From Ruegeria sp. Ofav3-42 (lineage in GTDB: Bacteria > Pseudomonadota > Alphaproteobacteria > Rhodobacterales > Rhodobacteraceae), in NCBI RefSeq assembly GCF_022347725.1, contig NZ_JAKRGB010000002.1, positions 372,001 through 436,000 on the forward strand: a stretch of 64,000 bases of DNA. Direction: 5' to 3'. Below the pieces are notes generated by a model that was not told the DNA's origin, searched no databases, and was given only the letters and a program-made list of their open reading frames with translations. Position numbers and translations under genes: made by a program. Positions 44,154 through 52,475 of the stretch are shown in pieces; the stretch's first letter is position 1; each line of letters opens with the position of its first letter.

Positions 44154-44187
44154 AAAAGCGCGCTCCCTTTTCAGGAGCGCGCTTTTT
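44154..44187. terminator. Bidirectional terminator between convergent genes
   Basis: GCGCGCTCC (44158-44166), a 7-nt loop, GGAGCGCGC (44174-44182), flanked by AAAA on the left and TTTTT on the right. It can stop transcription from both the membrane-protein gene and the convergent DUF6280-like gene. Confidence 0.88.
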
Positions 44188-44207
44188 CCATCAGAAGTCG
44201 CCCTGGA

Positions 44208-44528
44208 TCAGGCGGCTTCGGCTTGCTGTGCGGCGTTGCGACGTTCGCTTTCCTCGCGCGACAGCGCGACCGAGGTGCGAACACCACGTCCAACGAACTC
44301 CATCAGCCCGCCAACAACCCGCTCATTCGGGTCGATACCCGCGCAGGACAGTACCTCGCGACCATCACGAGAGCGCGCCCAGCGGGCGATCTGCTCCGGG
44401 CCATTGCCATATTTCTTGTCATCGGCAATAGCGTCATCCAGTGCAGCCAGTACAACGGCCGCGAAAAGTTTCCGAGCACGATTGCCTTGCTCATTGTTAA
44501 AGGCAGTGCCGTCAACGAAATCTCTCAT
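44208..44528 (-). CDS. DUF6280-like small conserved protein
   Basis: 106 residues, MRDFVDGTAFNNEQGNRARK onward, with a central DDAIADDKKYGNGPEQIARW segment and SCAGIDPNERVVGGLMEFVG. I believe this is the small cytoplasmic protein conserved in Rhodobacteraceae and now classed as DUF6280; the function is unknown. It is divergent from efp with about 220 bp between, and is closed by the shared terminator. Confidence 0.75.
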   Translation of the reverse strand: MRDFVDGTAFNNEQGNRARKLFAAVVLAALDDAIADDKKYGNGPEQIARWARSRDGREVLSCAGIDPNERVVGGLMEFVGRGVRTSVALSREESERRNAAQQAEAA

Positions 44529-44746
44529 CTCGTCTTCCTTGTTGTTCTTGCTCTTGCATTTTCGGCGTGACGGTTCTTATGACCGATTAAGTGCGATTCG
44601 GATACACTTAAAATGCATAGTTGCGTTGCGTCATTTGCATAGCTTGCTGCAAGTGCAGCACTAGGTCTCGTTGTCTTGTCAGGTGTGTTCCCGCCAGATA
44701 TAGGGACGGGAACTGACGCATCAACCGTTTGTGAAGGATTTAAGTC

Positions 44747-45310
44747 ATGCCCAAGATAAATGGGAACGAAATTCGCCCCGGAAATGTGCTTGAGCATAAC
44801 GACGGGCTGTGGGCCGCAGTCAAGGTCGACCACGTAAAGCCCGGTAAAGGCGGCGCTTTTGCGCAAGTCGAACTGCGTAATCTTCGCAATGGGTCGAAGT
44901 TGAACGAGCGGTTTCGCTCGGCGGACAAAGTAGAACGTGTGCGTCTTGAGCAGAAAGATCAGCAGTTCCTGTACGAATCCGACGGCATGCTGGTGTTCAT
45001 GGATTCCGAGACCTACGAGCAGATCGAACTGCCCGCAGAACTGCTGGGCGAACGCCGCCCGTTTCTGCAGGACGGCATGACAATTGTTGTCGAATTTTAT
45101 GAAAGCGAGGCGCTGAACGCCACGCTGCCGCAGAAAGTGACGTGCAAAATCGTTGAAACCGAGCCGGTGGTCAAAGGTCAAACCGCAGCGAATTCGTTCA
45201 AACCGGCGATTCTGGACAATGGCGTCAAGGTCATGGTGCCACCGTTTATCGGTCAGGATGAAATGATCATCGTGAACACGGAAACTATGGAATACTCCGA
45301 ACGCGCGTAA
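44747..45310 (+). CDS. efp: Elongation factor P
   Basis: 187 residues, full length, with three OB-like domains. The domain I loop [20 protein letters not shown] carries the Lys at the modification site (VKPGKGG), followed by the EF-P signature near [23 protein letters not shown] relieves ribosome stalling at polyproline stretches. Genes for Lys beta-lysylation (epmA, epmB) are not in the window. A terminator follows directly. Confidence 0.96.
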   Translation: MPKINGNEIRPGNVLEHNDGLWAAVKVDHVKPGKGGAFAQVELRNLRNGSKLNERFRSADKVERVRLEQKDQQFLYESDGMLVFMDSETYEQIELPAELLGERRPFLQDGMTIVVEFYESEALNATLPQKVTCKIVETEPVVKGQTAANSFKPAILDNGVKVMVPPFIGQDEMIIVNTETMEYSERA

Positions 45311-45333
45311 AGCGGCGCTTTCAGGGACAAGAG

Positions 45334-45366
45334 AAACCGCGTGGACCTGTACCGCGCGGTTTTTTG
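45334..45366 (+). terminator. Terminator of efp
   Basis: AAACCGCG (45334-45341) pairs with CGCGGTTT (45355-45362), and the T-run TTTTTTGTTTT continues the tail. It lies just before the convergent ABC membrane-domain gene. Confidence 0.82.
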
Positions 45367-45369
45367 TTT

Positions 45370-46314
45370 TCAGCTTCTTTTTTCGATTTGCCGATAGCGT
45401 TCCGGGTGCGGGCCAAAAAGTTCGAGCATGAGTTCGTACTTGATGCGGTTTGCGCTGACCTGCCGGTAGAACGCGATCAGGAATGCCGTGGGGCCCTGAA
45501 TTCGACCAAGCCCGCTTGTGGCGGCAACAACTGTCCCGACATCCGTTTTCCCGTTCAGCACCAGATAACCGCCCAGCATCAGGACGCCGACGGTTCCCGC
45601 CCCGTTGATGACGCTGAGAAGAAACTTGGCGGACAGCTTCCACAGGAACATCCTGCGCCGGGTCTCAAAAATATCGTCGAACAAGGCATCGACTTCTTTC
45701 GAGACCGCGTCGATGTCTTCAACCGTCAGCTTGTCGGTTGCGCCCCTAAGGATACGGACGCGTTCGGCAACAAAGACGTTCACCTTACGCTGCGAGATCA
45801 GCACGATGATGATTTGGGGGACGATCATCGAAAAGGCGATCATGCCCAGACCCGGTTGAGTTGAAGAGATATAGCCGATCACGCTGATCAGGGTTCCGAT
45901 CTGGACCACTGGATCTGAAAATGCGCCGCCTGCGAATTTGCCCAGCTCTTCCGCTTCGGCCGAAATAGCGGTGCTCATCGTGCCTTTGCGAACGTCCTCG
46001 CCAGCCGCCTTTATATCTGACGCGCGCACCAACAATCGCTGTCGGATCAGTCGGATCACGTCCTCGCCCAGCGTTCCGGCGCGATATCCCAGAAGCCATT
46101 TCAAGGCGAGGCTGAGCAGAATGACGGATATCATTCCTGTGCCCAAATAGATCAACTTGTCCGTGCTGACATTGTCGGCGGTGAGGTGGTTGATGATATC
46201 GCGCTGAAATTCCAGCGGAACGGCCGCCAGACCCGCGATAGCAATCGACAAAACGATGAGAATGATCTGCCGGCCAGCGCTGGCGCGCCAGATCGCTCTG
46301 TATAGCTGGAACAT
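45370..46314 (-). CDS. ABC exporter transmembrane domain protein without ATPase domain
   Basis: 314 residues resembling the six-helix ABC_membrane domain: FQLYRAIWRASAGRQIILIV at the N-terminus, the intracellular loop RLIRQRLLVRASDIKAAGEDVRKGTM with DSPV-like FSDPVVQIGTLISVIGYI, and GGYLVLNGKTDVGTVVAATS near the end. It stops before the nucleotide-binding domain normally fused to such proteins, and no ATPase gene adjoins it. It could be a half-transporter using a remote ATPase or a repurposed membrane protein. The intact flanks and clean stop argue against recent truncation. Confidence 0.75.
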   Translation of the reverse strand: MFQLYRAIWRASAGRQIILIVLSIAIAGLAAVPLEFQRDIINHLTADNVSTDKLIYLGTGMISVILLSLALKWLLGYRAGTLGEDVIRLIRQRLLVRASDIKAAGEDVRKGTMSTAISAEAEELGKFAGGAFSDPVVQIGTLISVIGYISSTQPGLGMIAFSMIVPQIIIVLISQRKVNVFVAERVRILRGATDKLTVEDIDAVSKEVDALFDDIFETRRRMFLWKLSAKFLLSVINGAGTVGVLMLGGYLVLNGKTDVGTVVAATSGLGRIQGPTAFLIAFYRQVSANRIKYELMLELFGPHPERYRQIEKRS

Positions 46315-46420
46315 AGGTGAATCCGGATTTCTGAGTTCAAGCCAGTGTGACAGCGCGCCGGGCTATATTCAAACCTGACGGCAGACACCGGTGGGACCGC
46401 CGTGCCGGTTCGGCAACATG

Positions 46421-47158
46421 TTAAGGATCTAACCGCAAGGTGGCACCATCGGCCTGCATCTCATCCCCGACGCGGTCCAGGCGCAGATAAGCGATCGCGT
46501 GGCCATTGGACTGGGTGAACAAGGTTCCGGCCGGTTTTCCGTTCAACGTAATAGCGGTTCCAACGGCGGCAGACCCGGTGATGCTGACACTGCGCAGGCC
46601 CTTGCGCAGCTCCGTCTTGTGCTTCATCCGAGCGGTGACCTCTTGCCCGACATAGCAGCCCTTTTTGAAGTCCACGCCGTTCAGCGCCTCGAACCCGGAT
46701 TCCAGGATGTAACTGTCGGGGGTCAGTTCGATGCCCGTTTCAGGAATGCAGTGGCGCACGCGAATTGCATCCCAATCGGTGCCATCATCGCTTTCTGACT
46801 CAGTTGTGTAAGCCCGCCACCCCATTTCAGGGTGGCGCGGGTCGGGCAGGGCGCCTTCGGGAACTGGGCCGCTGCCTCGCTGCAGGTTCAGGCCGCTATC
46901 CTCGATGCGCACATCTGCGCGCAATTTGTACATGCCTAACCGTTTGGCCAACCCGTCTGCCAGATCCTCAGCCACGTCCAGCAGAACCGTTTCGCCATCG
47001 CGTTTGAGAAAGAAATCCGCCAGATACTTGCCCTGAGGGGTCAGCAAGGCCGCATAGACCAGCCCGTCTTTCAAGCCGTCGATATTATTGGTGACCAGAC
47101 CCTGCAAAAAGCTGTCTGTGTCCGAGCCGCTGAGGCGCAGAATACGGCGATTGGGCAT
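46421..47158 (-). CDS. ygfZ: tRNA-modifying/Fe-S assembly protein YgfZ (folate-binding)
   Basis: 245 residues. The N-terminal GcvT-like domain has RLSGSDTDSFLQGLVTNNID and the diagnostic YgfZ motif KGCYVGQEVTARMKHKTELR contains the conserved Cys. YgfZ proteins bind folate and assist assembly of Fe-S enzymes such as MiaB. A single gene, divergent from the glycosyltransferase. Confidence 0.93.
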   Translation of the reverse strand: MPNRRILRLSGSDTDSFLQGLVTNNIDGLKDGLVYAALLTPQGKYLADFFLKRDGETVLLDVAEDLADGLAKRLGMYKLRADVRIEDSGLNLQRGSGPVPEGALPDPRHPEMGWRAYTTESESDDGTDWDAIRVRHCIPETGIELTPDSYILESGFEALNGVDFKKGCYVGQEVTARMKHKTELRKGLRSVSITGSAAVGTAITLNGKPAGTLFTQSNGHAIAYLRLDRVGDEMQADGATLRLDP

Positions 47159-47232
47159 CTGAGTTGTCCTCGTCTTTTCCTCGGGCCTCGTGATATAGGA
47201 GTTTCCGCTGCCATGACCAGAGGGTTTCCGCC

Positions 47233-47907
47233 GTGCCTGCGCCGATTAGCATCGTAATCCCGACCCTGAATTCGGGTGAAACGCTTCCCGCGACCCTTGG
47301 CGCCTTGATGGAGGGGCTGCACGCCGGGCTGATCCGTGAATTGATCGTCACCGATGGCGGGTCCACGGATCAAACGCTGGAAATCGCTGATGAGGCAGGG
47401 GCTGAGATCGTAACAGGGCCCGCCTCGCGCGGCGGGCAGTTGCGCCGAGGGTGCGCTGCGGCCAAGGGTGAATGGCTGCTTGTTCTGCATGCCGACACCA
47501 TTCTGCAGGAAGGGTGGAGCAAGGTCGTTGGCGACCACCTTAGATCCGGCGATCCGGCAACGTTTCGGCTGGCGTTTCGGTCCTCCGGCTTCGCGCCCAC
47601 ATGGGTCGCCGGTTGGGCCAACCTGCGCAGCCGTCTGTTTGGTCTGCCGTATGGAGATCAGGGTCTGCTGATCCCCCGCGCTATGTACCAGAAGGTCGGA
47701 GGGTACCGCGACCAACCTCTGATGGAGGACGTGGCACTGGCCCGCAGTTTGTCGGGTATCAAATTGCTGCCCTGTCGGGCCTTTACGAGTGCGGATCGGT
47801 ATGAGCGGGCGGGCTGGATGCGTCGCGGGGCGCGGAATCTGTGGACGCTGACCCGGTATTATCTGGGGGTAGATCCCGAGCGGCTGGCGCAGGACTATCG
47901 GCGCTGA
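47233..47907 (+). CDS. Family 2 glycosyltransferase (TIGR04283-type)
   Basis: 224 residues from a GTG (PAPISIVIPTLNSGETLPAT). The GT-A fold elements are visible: VTDGGSTDQTLEIADEAGAE, LLVLHADTILQEGW with the DxD-like HAD, and GDQGLLIPRAMYQKVGGYRD followed by LMEDVALARSL. The size and motifs match the small TIGR04283 glycosyltransferases often found beside the TIGR04282 DUF2064 partner, which is absent here. The acceptor is unknown. Its 3' end overlaps the convergent gene by 125 bp. Confidence 0.88.
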   Translation: MPAPISIVIPTLNSGETLPATLGALMEGLHAGLIRELIVTDGGSTDQTLEIADEAGAEIVTGPASRGGQLRRGCAAAKGEWLLVLHADTILQEGWSKVVGDHLRSGDPATFRLAFRSSGFAPTWVAGWANLRSRLFGLPYGDQGLLIPRAMYQKVGGYRDQPLMEDVALARSLSGIKLLPCRAFTSADRYERAGWMRRGARNLWTLTRYYLGVDPERLAQDYRR

Positions 47908-48670
47908 GCGAAGCGTGCAGCTCGACAATGGATTTCCCCAATCGGAAGGGTGCCGCAAAACTGACCAGACAGAGGGCGACGATCTGCAACACCAGAATAT
48001 GCGCGTTGGCCTGCAGGTATTCCCATTCGTCCTTCAATTTGCCGACTTGTTCGACCAGATCGTCATAACTTTGGGCCAGGATCAGGTAATCTCCGGCAAT
48101 CGCGGGCACCTTGCGGCGCATGTTGTCGATAGCGGCCTGAGTCATGTCATCCAGCGTGGTGAAGACAAGGAACTGGTCGATGTTGAACGCATCAGCCTTG
48201 GCGGCCATTGCGCGCATTTCATCCTGTTCGTCTTTTGCCTGACGGCCAAACAGAAAATGCAGCCCCTGCAGCGGAGCAACCTCGTTTGTGACGGCGATAA
48301 ATAATGGCAGGTCCGCATTGCTGGCGGTAGAGGCGGACAGGAATTCGACCTTGTCGCACAGCACCGCAGTATCGGGGTCAAAAGCCGGATCGCAGAACCG
48401 GAGCCGAAATCGTGCCGCATCGCGGTCAAAGGCAAGCGTCGCGGCATAAGCGACGTCGATCTGCCGATCCAATCGTGAACTGTCCGAGGTGTAAAGCCCC
48501 GCCAGAACTGCCACTAGCGCACCCACGCCGCCCAGCACGACCCAGACCAGATCGGCAAGTTTCCATGCGCGATGCCCTGCGGGTTTACGGAACAGAAAGG
48601 CGGTGCCAATCGCCCCCAGCAGAAAGAAGAGGATCAGCAGAGGCAGCTGGTTGTCGGTCACGAAACTCAT
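47783..48670 (-). CDS. Membrane protein of unknown function with Pro/Ser-rich tail
   Basis: 295 residues from MSFVTDNQLPLLILFFLLGA. Two transmembrane helices lie near 8-27 and 40-62. A soluble region of about 170 residues follows (SRLDRQIDVAYAATLAFDRD ... GKLKDEWEYLQANAH). A third transmembrane helix is near 232-250, and a disordered Pro/Ser/Asp C-terminal tail lies over the end of the opposite-strand glycosyltransferase gene. The soluble part has three Cys. No family recognised. Confidence 0.65.
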   Translation of the reverse strand: MSFVTDNQLPLLILFFLLGAIGTAFLFRKPAGHRAWKLADLVWVVLGGVGALVAVLAGLYTSDSSRLDRQIDVAYAATLAFDRDAARFRLRFCDPAFDPDTAVLCDKVEFLSASTASNADLPLFIAVTNEVAPLQGLHFLFGRQAKDEQDEMRAMAAKADAFNIDQFLVFTTLDDMTQAAIDNMRRKVPAIAGDYLILAQSYDDLVEQVGKLKDEWEYLQANAHILVLQIVALCLVSFAAPFRLGKSIVELHASLSADSPAPAARDLPPDNTGSASTDSAPRDASSPPAHTDPHS

Positions 48671-48747
48671 GACATCAAAGTGACGGCGCGCCATGCGACT
48701 GGCAACACTCCTCACGTTCAGTTGTTCCGTTTGGCTGGAAAAAGGTG

Positions 48748-49617
48748 TTATGAGCCCGAGCTTTGCCCGAACTTTCGGAACAGCTTGGTGCGGTCAAACG
48801 CCTGTTCAAGCTCGTCTGTACGTTCCTTGACCGAATCCCAAAGTCTTTCCTGCACTTCGGCAATGACGCATTCCATCAGGACCAGAATGGACGCCATCGA
48901 ATCCCAGGCCGACGGCACAGCGATACGCGCGGCAAAGGTGTGTTTGGCCAGCCTGTGAATGGGCGAGCGCCATTGATCCGTGAACAACACGATCTCGGCT
49001 TCGCGTTCATGGCACAGTTGGCCGATCAACAAGGATGAGTTCTCGTAACGGCGGACGTCCAGCGCGACCAGCACATCATCTTTGCGCACATCCAGCAGGT
49101 CATGGGTCCATGACGCCGCAACGGGCAGTAGACGTACATCGGGACGGATCATCTGCAGGTGCAGATACAGGTACTGCGCCAGCGTGCCGGTGATGCGGCC
49201 GCCGGTAATGAAGATGCGCCGGTCGGGATCACATAACAGGTTGCAGAAACTGTCGAATTCGTCCGGGTCGACCTCATCAATGGTGCGTTTTTGATTGGCC
49301 AGTGTCTGCTGAGAATACCGGTTCAGAATGTGTTCTTCGGGCAGGTCATTCTGCCAGAGATCGCGTTTCGCGACCGGTCCCGAGATCATCTCTTTCACCT
49401 CGCCCCGTAAGGCGGCCTGAAACTGCGGATAGCCGTCAAATCCGGTTTTTTGCAGCATGCGCGCGACGGTCGTTGTTGAAACCGACGCGGCGCTGGCCAG
49501 TTCGGTGATGCTGCCAAGGCCCGCCATTGGGTAGTCGTCCAGCAGAACGCTGACCAACTGTCGTTCGGAGGGGGTCATTTTTTCTTTATGAGCCAGCAGC
49601 CTGTCCGTCACCCGCAC
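48748..49617 (-). CDS. MurR/RpiR-family transcriptional regulator
   Basis: 289 residues. The N-terminal RpiR helix-turn-helix (KMTPSERQLVSVLLDDYP ... LASAASVSTTTVARMLQKTG) is followed by a SIS domain (RIFITGGRITGTLAQYLYLH ... VLVALDVRRYENSSLL) that normally binds phosphosugars or other small ligands. It is divergent from the amidohydrolase/TRAP operon with palindromes in between, so it probably senses that pathway's substrate or intermediate. Confidence 0.9.
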   Translation of the reverse strand: MRVTDRLLAHKEKMTPSERQLVSVLLDDYPMAGLGSITELASAASVSTTTVARMLQKTGFDGYPQFQAALRGEVKEMISGPVAKRDLWQNDLPEEHILNRYSQQTLANQKRTIDEVDPDEFDSFCNLLCDPDRRIFITGGRITGTLAQYLYLHLQMIRPDVRLLPVAASWTHDLLDVRKDDVLVALDVRRYENSSLLIGQLCHEREAEIVLFTDQWRSPIHRLAKHTFAARIAVPSAWDSMASILVLMECVIAEVQERLWDSVKERTDELEQAFDRTKLFRKFGQSSGS

Positions 49618-49651
49618 TCAGCGTTCCTCCTGCATACGTTCGACCCTAGTG

Positions 49652-49740
49652 TGAATAATTTTTCAGCAGGATCAAGTGTGGTGGATTTTGTACAGGAAAA
49701 TTATTGACAGGTTAAGGTCGTATGTGGAAATTTTTCCACA
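49652..49740 (+). promoter_or_regulatory. Operator region between RpiR regulator and amidohydrolase operon
   Basis: TGTGGAAATTTTTCCACA (49723-49740) is a perfect 8-bp-arm palindrome 10 bp before the amidohydrolase ATG. Further upstream AATAATTTTTC (about 49655-49665) and GGAAAATTATT (about 49695-49705) form an inverted pair. TTGACA at 49704-49709 is a possible -35 element. AT-rich dyads of this kind are typical RpiR targets; binding is inferred. Confidence 0.6.
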
Positions 49741-49750
49741 CGCATCTTTA

Positions 49751-50527
49751 ATGGAATCGCAGGGCGGTATTTTGGACTTCGGAACAGTTGTTCACACGGA
49801 CATGGCGGATGGTCCTTTTTCAGTGGTGTTGGTTTGCGAACACGCGTCCAACCGCATTCCTGAATATTTGGGTGATATGGGTTTGTCTGCCGATGCCTTG
49901 CAGAGCCACATCGCTTGGGACCCGGGGGCCTTGGCTATTGCAAAGCTGATGGCCGAGCGCATGCAGGCACCATTGGTGCATGGTGGTGTATCGCGGCTGG
50001 TCTACGACTGTAATCGCCCACCCGAAGCTGCTGGGGCAATGCCCGTGCGCAGTGAGGACTATCAGATTCCGGCCAATGCCGACATGTCCGATCAAGAGCG
50101 CAAAAGCAGGATCGAAGGCATCTATAAGCCTTTTATCGCGGCATTGGCCGGTCTGATCGCCGACAACCGGACCGCGCTTGAGCTTATGGTGACGATCCAC
50201 AGTTTCACTCCGGTCTACCATGGCCAAAGGCGCGAGGTTGAACTGGGCGTTCTGCACGGCGTGGATGACCGGTTTGCGCAGGCAATGATGGTGTCGACGC
50301 CTGATGATCCGCCCTTTGTGATCCGTTTGAACGAGCCGTATTCGGCCGCCGATGGGGTTGCGCACACGCTGGATGCCCAGGCTCTGCCGCATGGCTTGCT
50401 GAACGTCATGATCGAAATCCGGAACGACCTGATCCAAACGCCCGAGCAGCAAGAAGCGATGGCTGACTGCCTAGTGCCGTGGATCGTGCAGACCCTTGCG
50501 GAGTTGAAGAAAGGGGGAGCGGCGTGA
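49751..50527 (+). CDS. N-formylglutamate amidohydrolase family enzyme
   Basis: 258 residues from MESQGGILDFGTVVHTDMAD. The family motifs are VVLVCEHASNRIPEYLG, RLVYDCNRPPEA, VTIHSFTPVYHG and NVMIEIRNDLIQ, with the His/Glu metal ligands in CEHASN and the catalytic HSFTP region. Family members hydrolyse N-formylglutamate in histidine breakdown or related amides. No hut genes lie nearby, and the operon contains TRAP permease genes, so a different gamma-glutamyl or N-acyl amide may be the substrate. It overlaps the next gene as GTGA. Confidence 0.88.
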   Translation: MESQGGILDFGTVVHTDMADGPFSVVLVCEHASNRIPEYLGDMGLSADALQSHIAWDPGALAIAKLMAERMQAPLVHGGVSRLVYDCNRPPEAAGAMPVRSEDYQIPANADMSDQERKSRIEGIYKPFIAALAGLIADNRTALELMVTIHSFTPVYHGQRREVELGVLHGVDDRFAQAMMVSTPDDPPFVIRLNEPYSAADGVAHTLDAQALPHGLLNVMIEIRNDLIQTPEQQEAMADCLVPWIVQTLAELKKGGAA

Positions 50528-51108
50528 TCAAAGCGATGGTGTCATATGTGCGGATCGTTGATGCGATAAATTACCGGATCGGGCGTGTCATGATGTGGGG
50601 CCTGTTCGTGATGATGGGCATCCTGCTTTGGTCCTCGATCTCGAAGACGTTCTTCCTGCCATCGCTTTGGACGCTGGAAATGGCGCAGTTCGCGATGGTG
50701 ACCTATTACATCATGGGTGGCCCTTATTCGATCCAGATGGGTTCGAACGTGCGGATGGACCTGTTCTACCACAACTGGAGCCCGCACCGGAAAGCCTGGT
50801 TCGATGCGATCACCGTTCTGCTGCTGATCTTCTACCTGGGTGTCTTGTTCTATGGCGGGCTTGGTTCCACGGCCTACAGCCTTGGCTACTGGGGCGATGA
50901 ACCGGTTTTCTACTTTTTCGGTCTGCTAACCGGCAGTGAGGAAATCGGGCGGCTTGAACGCTCATCAACCGCGTGGCGCCCCTACATCTGGCCGATCAAA
51001 ACCATCATGGTGTTCGGCTTCTTCCTGATGCTGCTGCAGGCGATATCGGAATTTTTCAAAGACATAGCCCGGATCAACGGGCAGGAAATCGGGGTCTCAC
51101 GGGCATGA
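50524..51108 (+). CDS. TRAP transporter small permease (DctQ type)
   Basis: 194 residues from a GTG overlapping the previous stop. Four transmembrane helices are visible (near 24-44, 52-72, 96-118, 158-178), with the DctQ pattern WTLEMAQFAMVTYYIMGGPY followed by NVRMDLFY. A longer than usual loop of about 35 residues lies between helices 3 and 4. It couples to the large permease downstream (ATGA overlap). Confidence 0.9.
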   Translation: MIKAMVSYVRIVDAINYRIGRVMMWGLFVMMGILLWSSISKTFFLPSLWTLEMAQFAMVTYYIMGGPYSIQMGSNVRMDLFYHNWSPHRKAWFDAITVLLLIFYLGVLFYGGLGSTAYSLGYWGDEPVFYFFGLLTGSEEIGRLERSSTAWRPYIWPIKTIMVFGFFLMLLQAISEFFKDIARINGQEIGVSRA

Positions 51109-52424
51109 GCCAGGAATATATCGCCATCTTCATGTTCGCGCTGATGATGCTGATGCTGTTTACAGGTCAGCGCGTTTTTGGAGCGATTGGTGCAGTTGCA
51201 ACAATCGCGGCACTGGCGCTGTGGGGCACAGGCGGGCAGGACATTACATTCTCGGCCGCGATGAAGCTGATGAAATGGTATCCGCTGCTGACGCTGCCGA
51301 TGTTCATTTTCATGGGCTATGTGCTCAGCGAGAGCCGGCTGGCCGATGACCTTTATCGGATGTTCCACGTCTGGATGGGGCCGGTGAATGGTGGTCTGGC
51401 CATCGGCACGATCGGGTTGATGGTTTTGGTCTCTGCCATGAACGGCCTTAGCGTCGCGGGCATGGCCATCGGTGCAACCATCGCGCTGCCCGAGCTTTTG
51501 CGGCGCGGCTACGACAAGACGATGGTGACAGGGGTCATTCAGGCCGGGTCCAGTCTTGGTATTCTGGTGCCCCCATCGGTGGTTCTGGTTCTATACGCGA
51601 TGATCGCGCGTCAGCCTGTCGGGCAGCTGTGGTTAGCGGGTATCGTTCCGGGTTTGCTGATGGCCGGGATGTTCATCCTGTACATCTGGATCCGCTGCCG
51701 CATTCAGCCAGAGCTCGGCCCTGCGATGCAAGACGCACATGAAGTGCCACGGGCCGAGAAAATCCGGCTGCTCGGGGCAGGGGCACTGCCGCTGATCATC
51801 TTCGCGGCGATGATGGTGCCATTTGTGAATGGCTGGACCTCACTGGTCGAAAGCTCGGCCATCGGCGCGCTGACCGCATTGGCCGTGTCCGTCATCAAAC
51901 GTCGCATGACCTGGAAGATTTTCGAGGACTGCACCAAGCAGACGCTTGCCATTTCCTGCATGTTCATGTGGATCATTCTGGCCGCTCTGGGCTTTGGTGC
52001 GGTGTTTGATGGTCTGGGCGCGGTGAAAGCCATCGACAATCTGTTCACCGAACAACTTGGTCTGTCGCCGTGGATGATCCTGATTCTGATGCAGCTCAGC
52101 TTTATCGTCATGGGGACGTTCCTGGACGACACGGCCATGCTGGTGATTGTTGCGCCGCTCTATGTGCCGCTCGTCGGAGCGCTGGGCTTTGACCTGATCT
52201 GGTACGGGGTGCTTTACACCGTCACCACTCAGATCGCCTATATGACGCCGCCCTTCGGCTATAACCTTTTCCTGATGCGCGCGATGGCACCGCCCGAGAT
52301 CGGGTTGAAGGACATCTATACCTCGATCTTCCCCTTTGTCGGGGTGATGGTCCTGGCCCTCACAATCATCATGATTTTCCCGGAAATCGCGCTTTGGCTG
52401 CCCGGATATGTTTATGGAAACTAA
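51105..52424 (+). CDS. TRAP transporter large permease (DctM type)
   Basis: 439 residues from MSQEYIAIFMFALMMLMLFT, with about 12 transmembrane helices. Family motifs are LPMFIFMGYVLSESRLADDL, NGLSVAGMAIGATIALPELL, GVIQAGSSLGILVPPSVVLV and MGTFLDDTAMLVIVAPLYVP. It forms the Na+-driven channel that takes substrate from the periplasmic binding protein. The ATG overlaps the small-permease stop; an in-frame upstream extension lies inside dctQ. Confidence 0.93.
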   Translation: MSQEYIAIFMFALMMLMLFTGQRVFGAIGAVATIAALALWGTGGQDITFSAAMKLMKWYPLLTLPMFIFMGYVLSESRLADDLYRMFHVWMGPVNGGLAIGTIGLMVLVSAMNGLSVAGMAIGATIALPELLRRGYDKTMVTGVIQAGSSLGILVPPSVVLVLYAMIARQPVGQLWLAGIVPGLLMAGMFILYIWIRCRIQPELGPAMQDAHEVPRAEKIRLLGAGALPLIIFAAMMVPFVNGWTSLVESSAIGALTALAVSVIKRRMTWKIFEDCTKQTLAISCMFMWIILAALGFGAVFDGLGAVKAIDNLFTEQLGLSPWMILILMQLSFIVMGTFLDDTAMLVIVAPLYVPLVGALGFDLIWYGVLYTVTTQIAYMTPPFGYNLFLMRAMAPPEIGLKDIYTSIFPFVGVMVLALTIIMIFPEIALWLPGYVYGN

Positions 52425-52430
52425 TAAGAA

Positions 52431-52447
52431 TGCCCGGCAAACGGGCA
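52431..52447 (+). other. Intercistronic stem-loop before the TRAP binding protein
   Basis: TGCCCG-GCAAA-CGGGCA forms a 6-bp stem with a 5-nt loop between the permease and binding-protein genes. It may set the 5' end of a more abundant binding-protein mRNA after processing. Confidence 0.5.
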
Positions 52448-52475
52448 CAGAAACTTTAACGGAGAGGAAATTGAC

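Noticed and set aside
49751-50527. Assignment to histidine utilisation (hutG)
   Set aside because: No hut genes are adjacent and the operon context is TRAP transport with amine-type catabolic enzymes.
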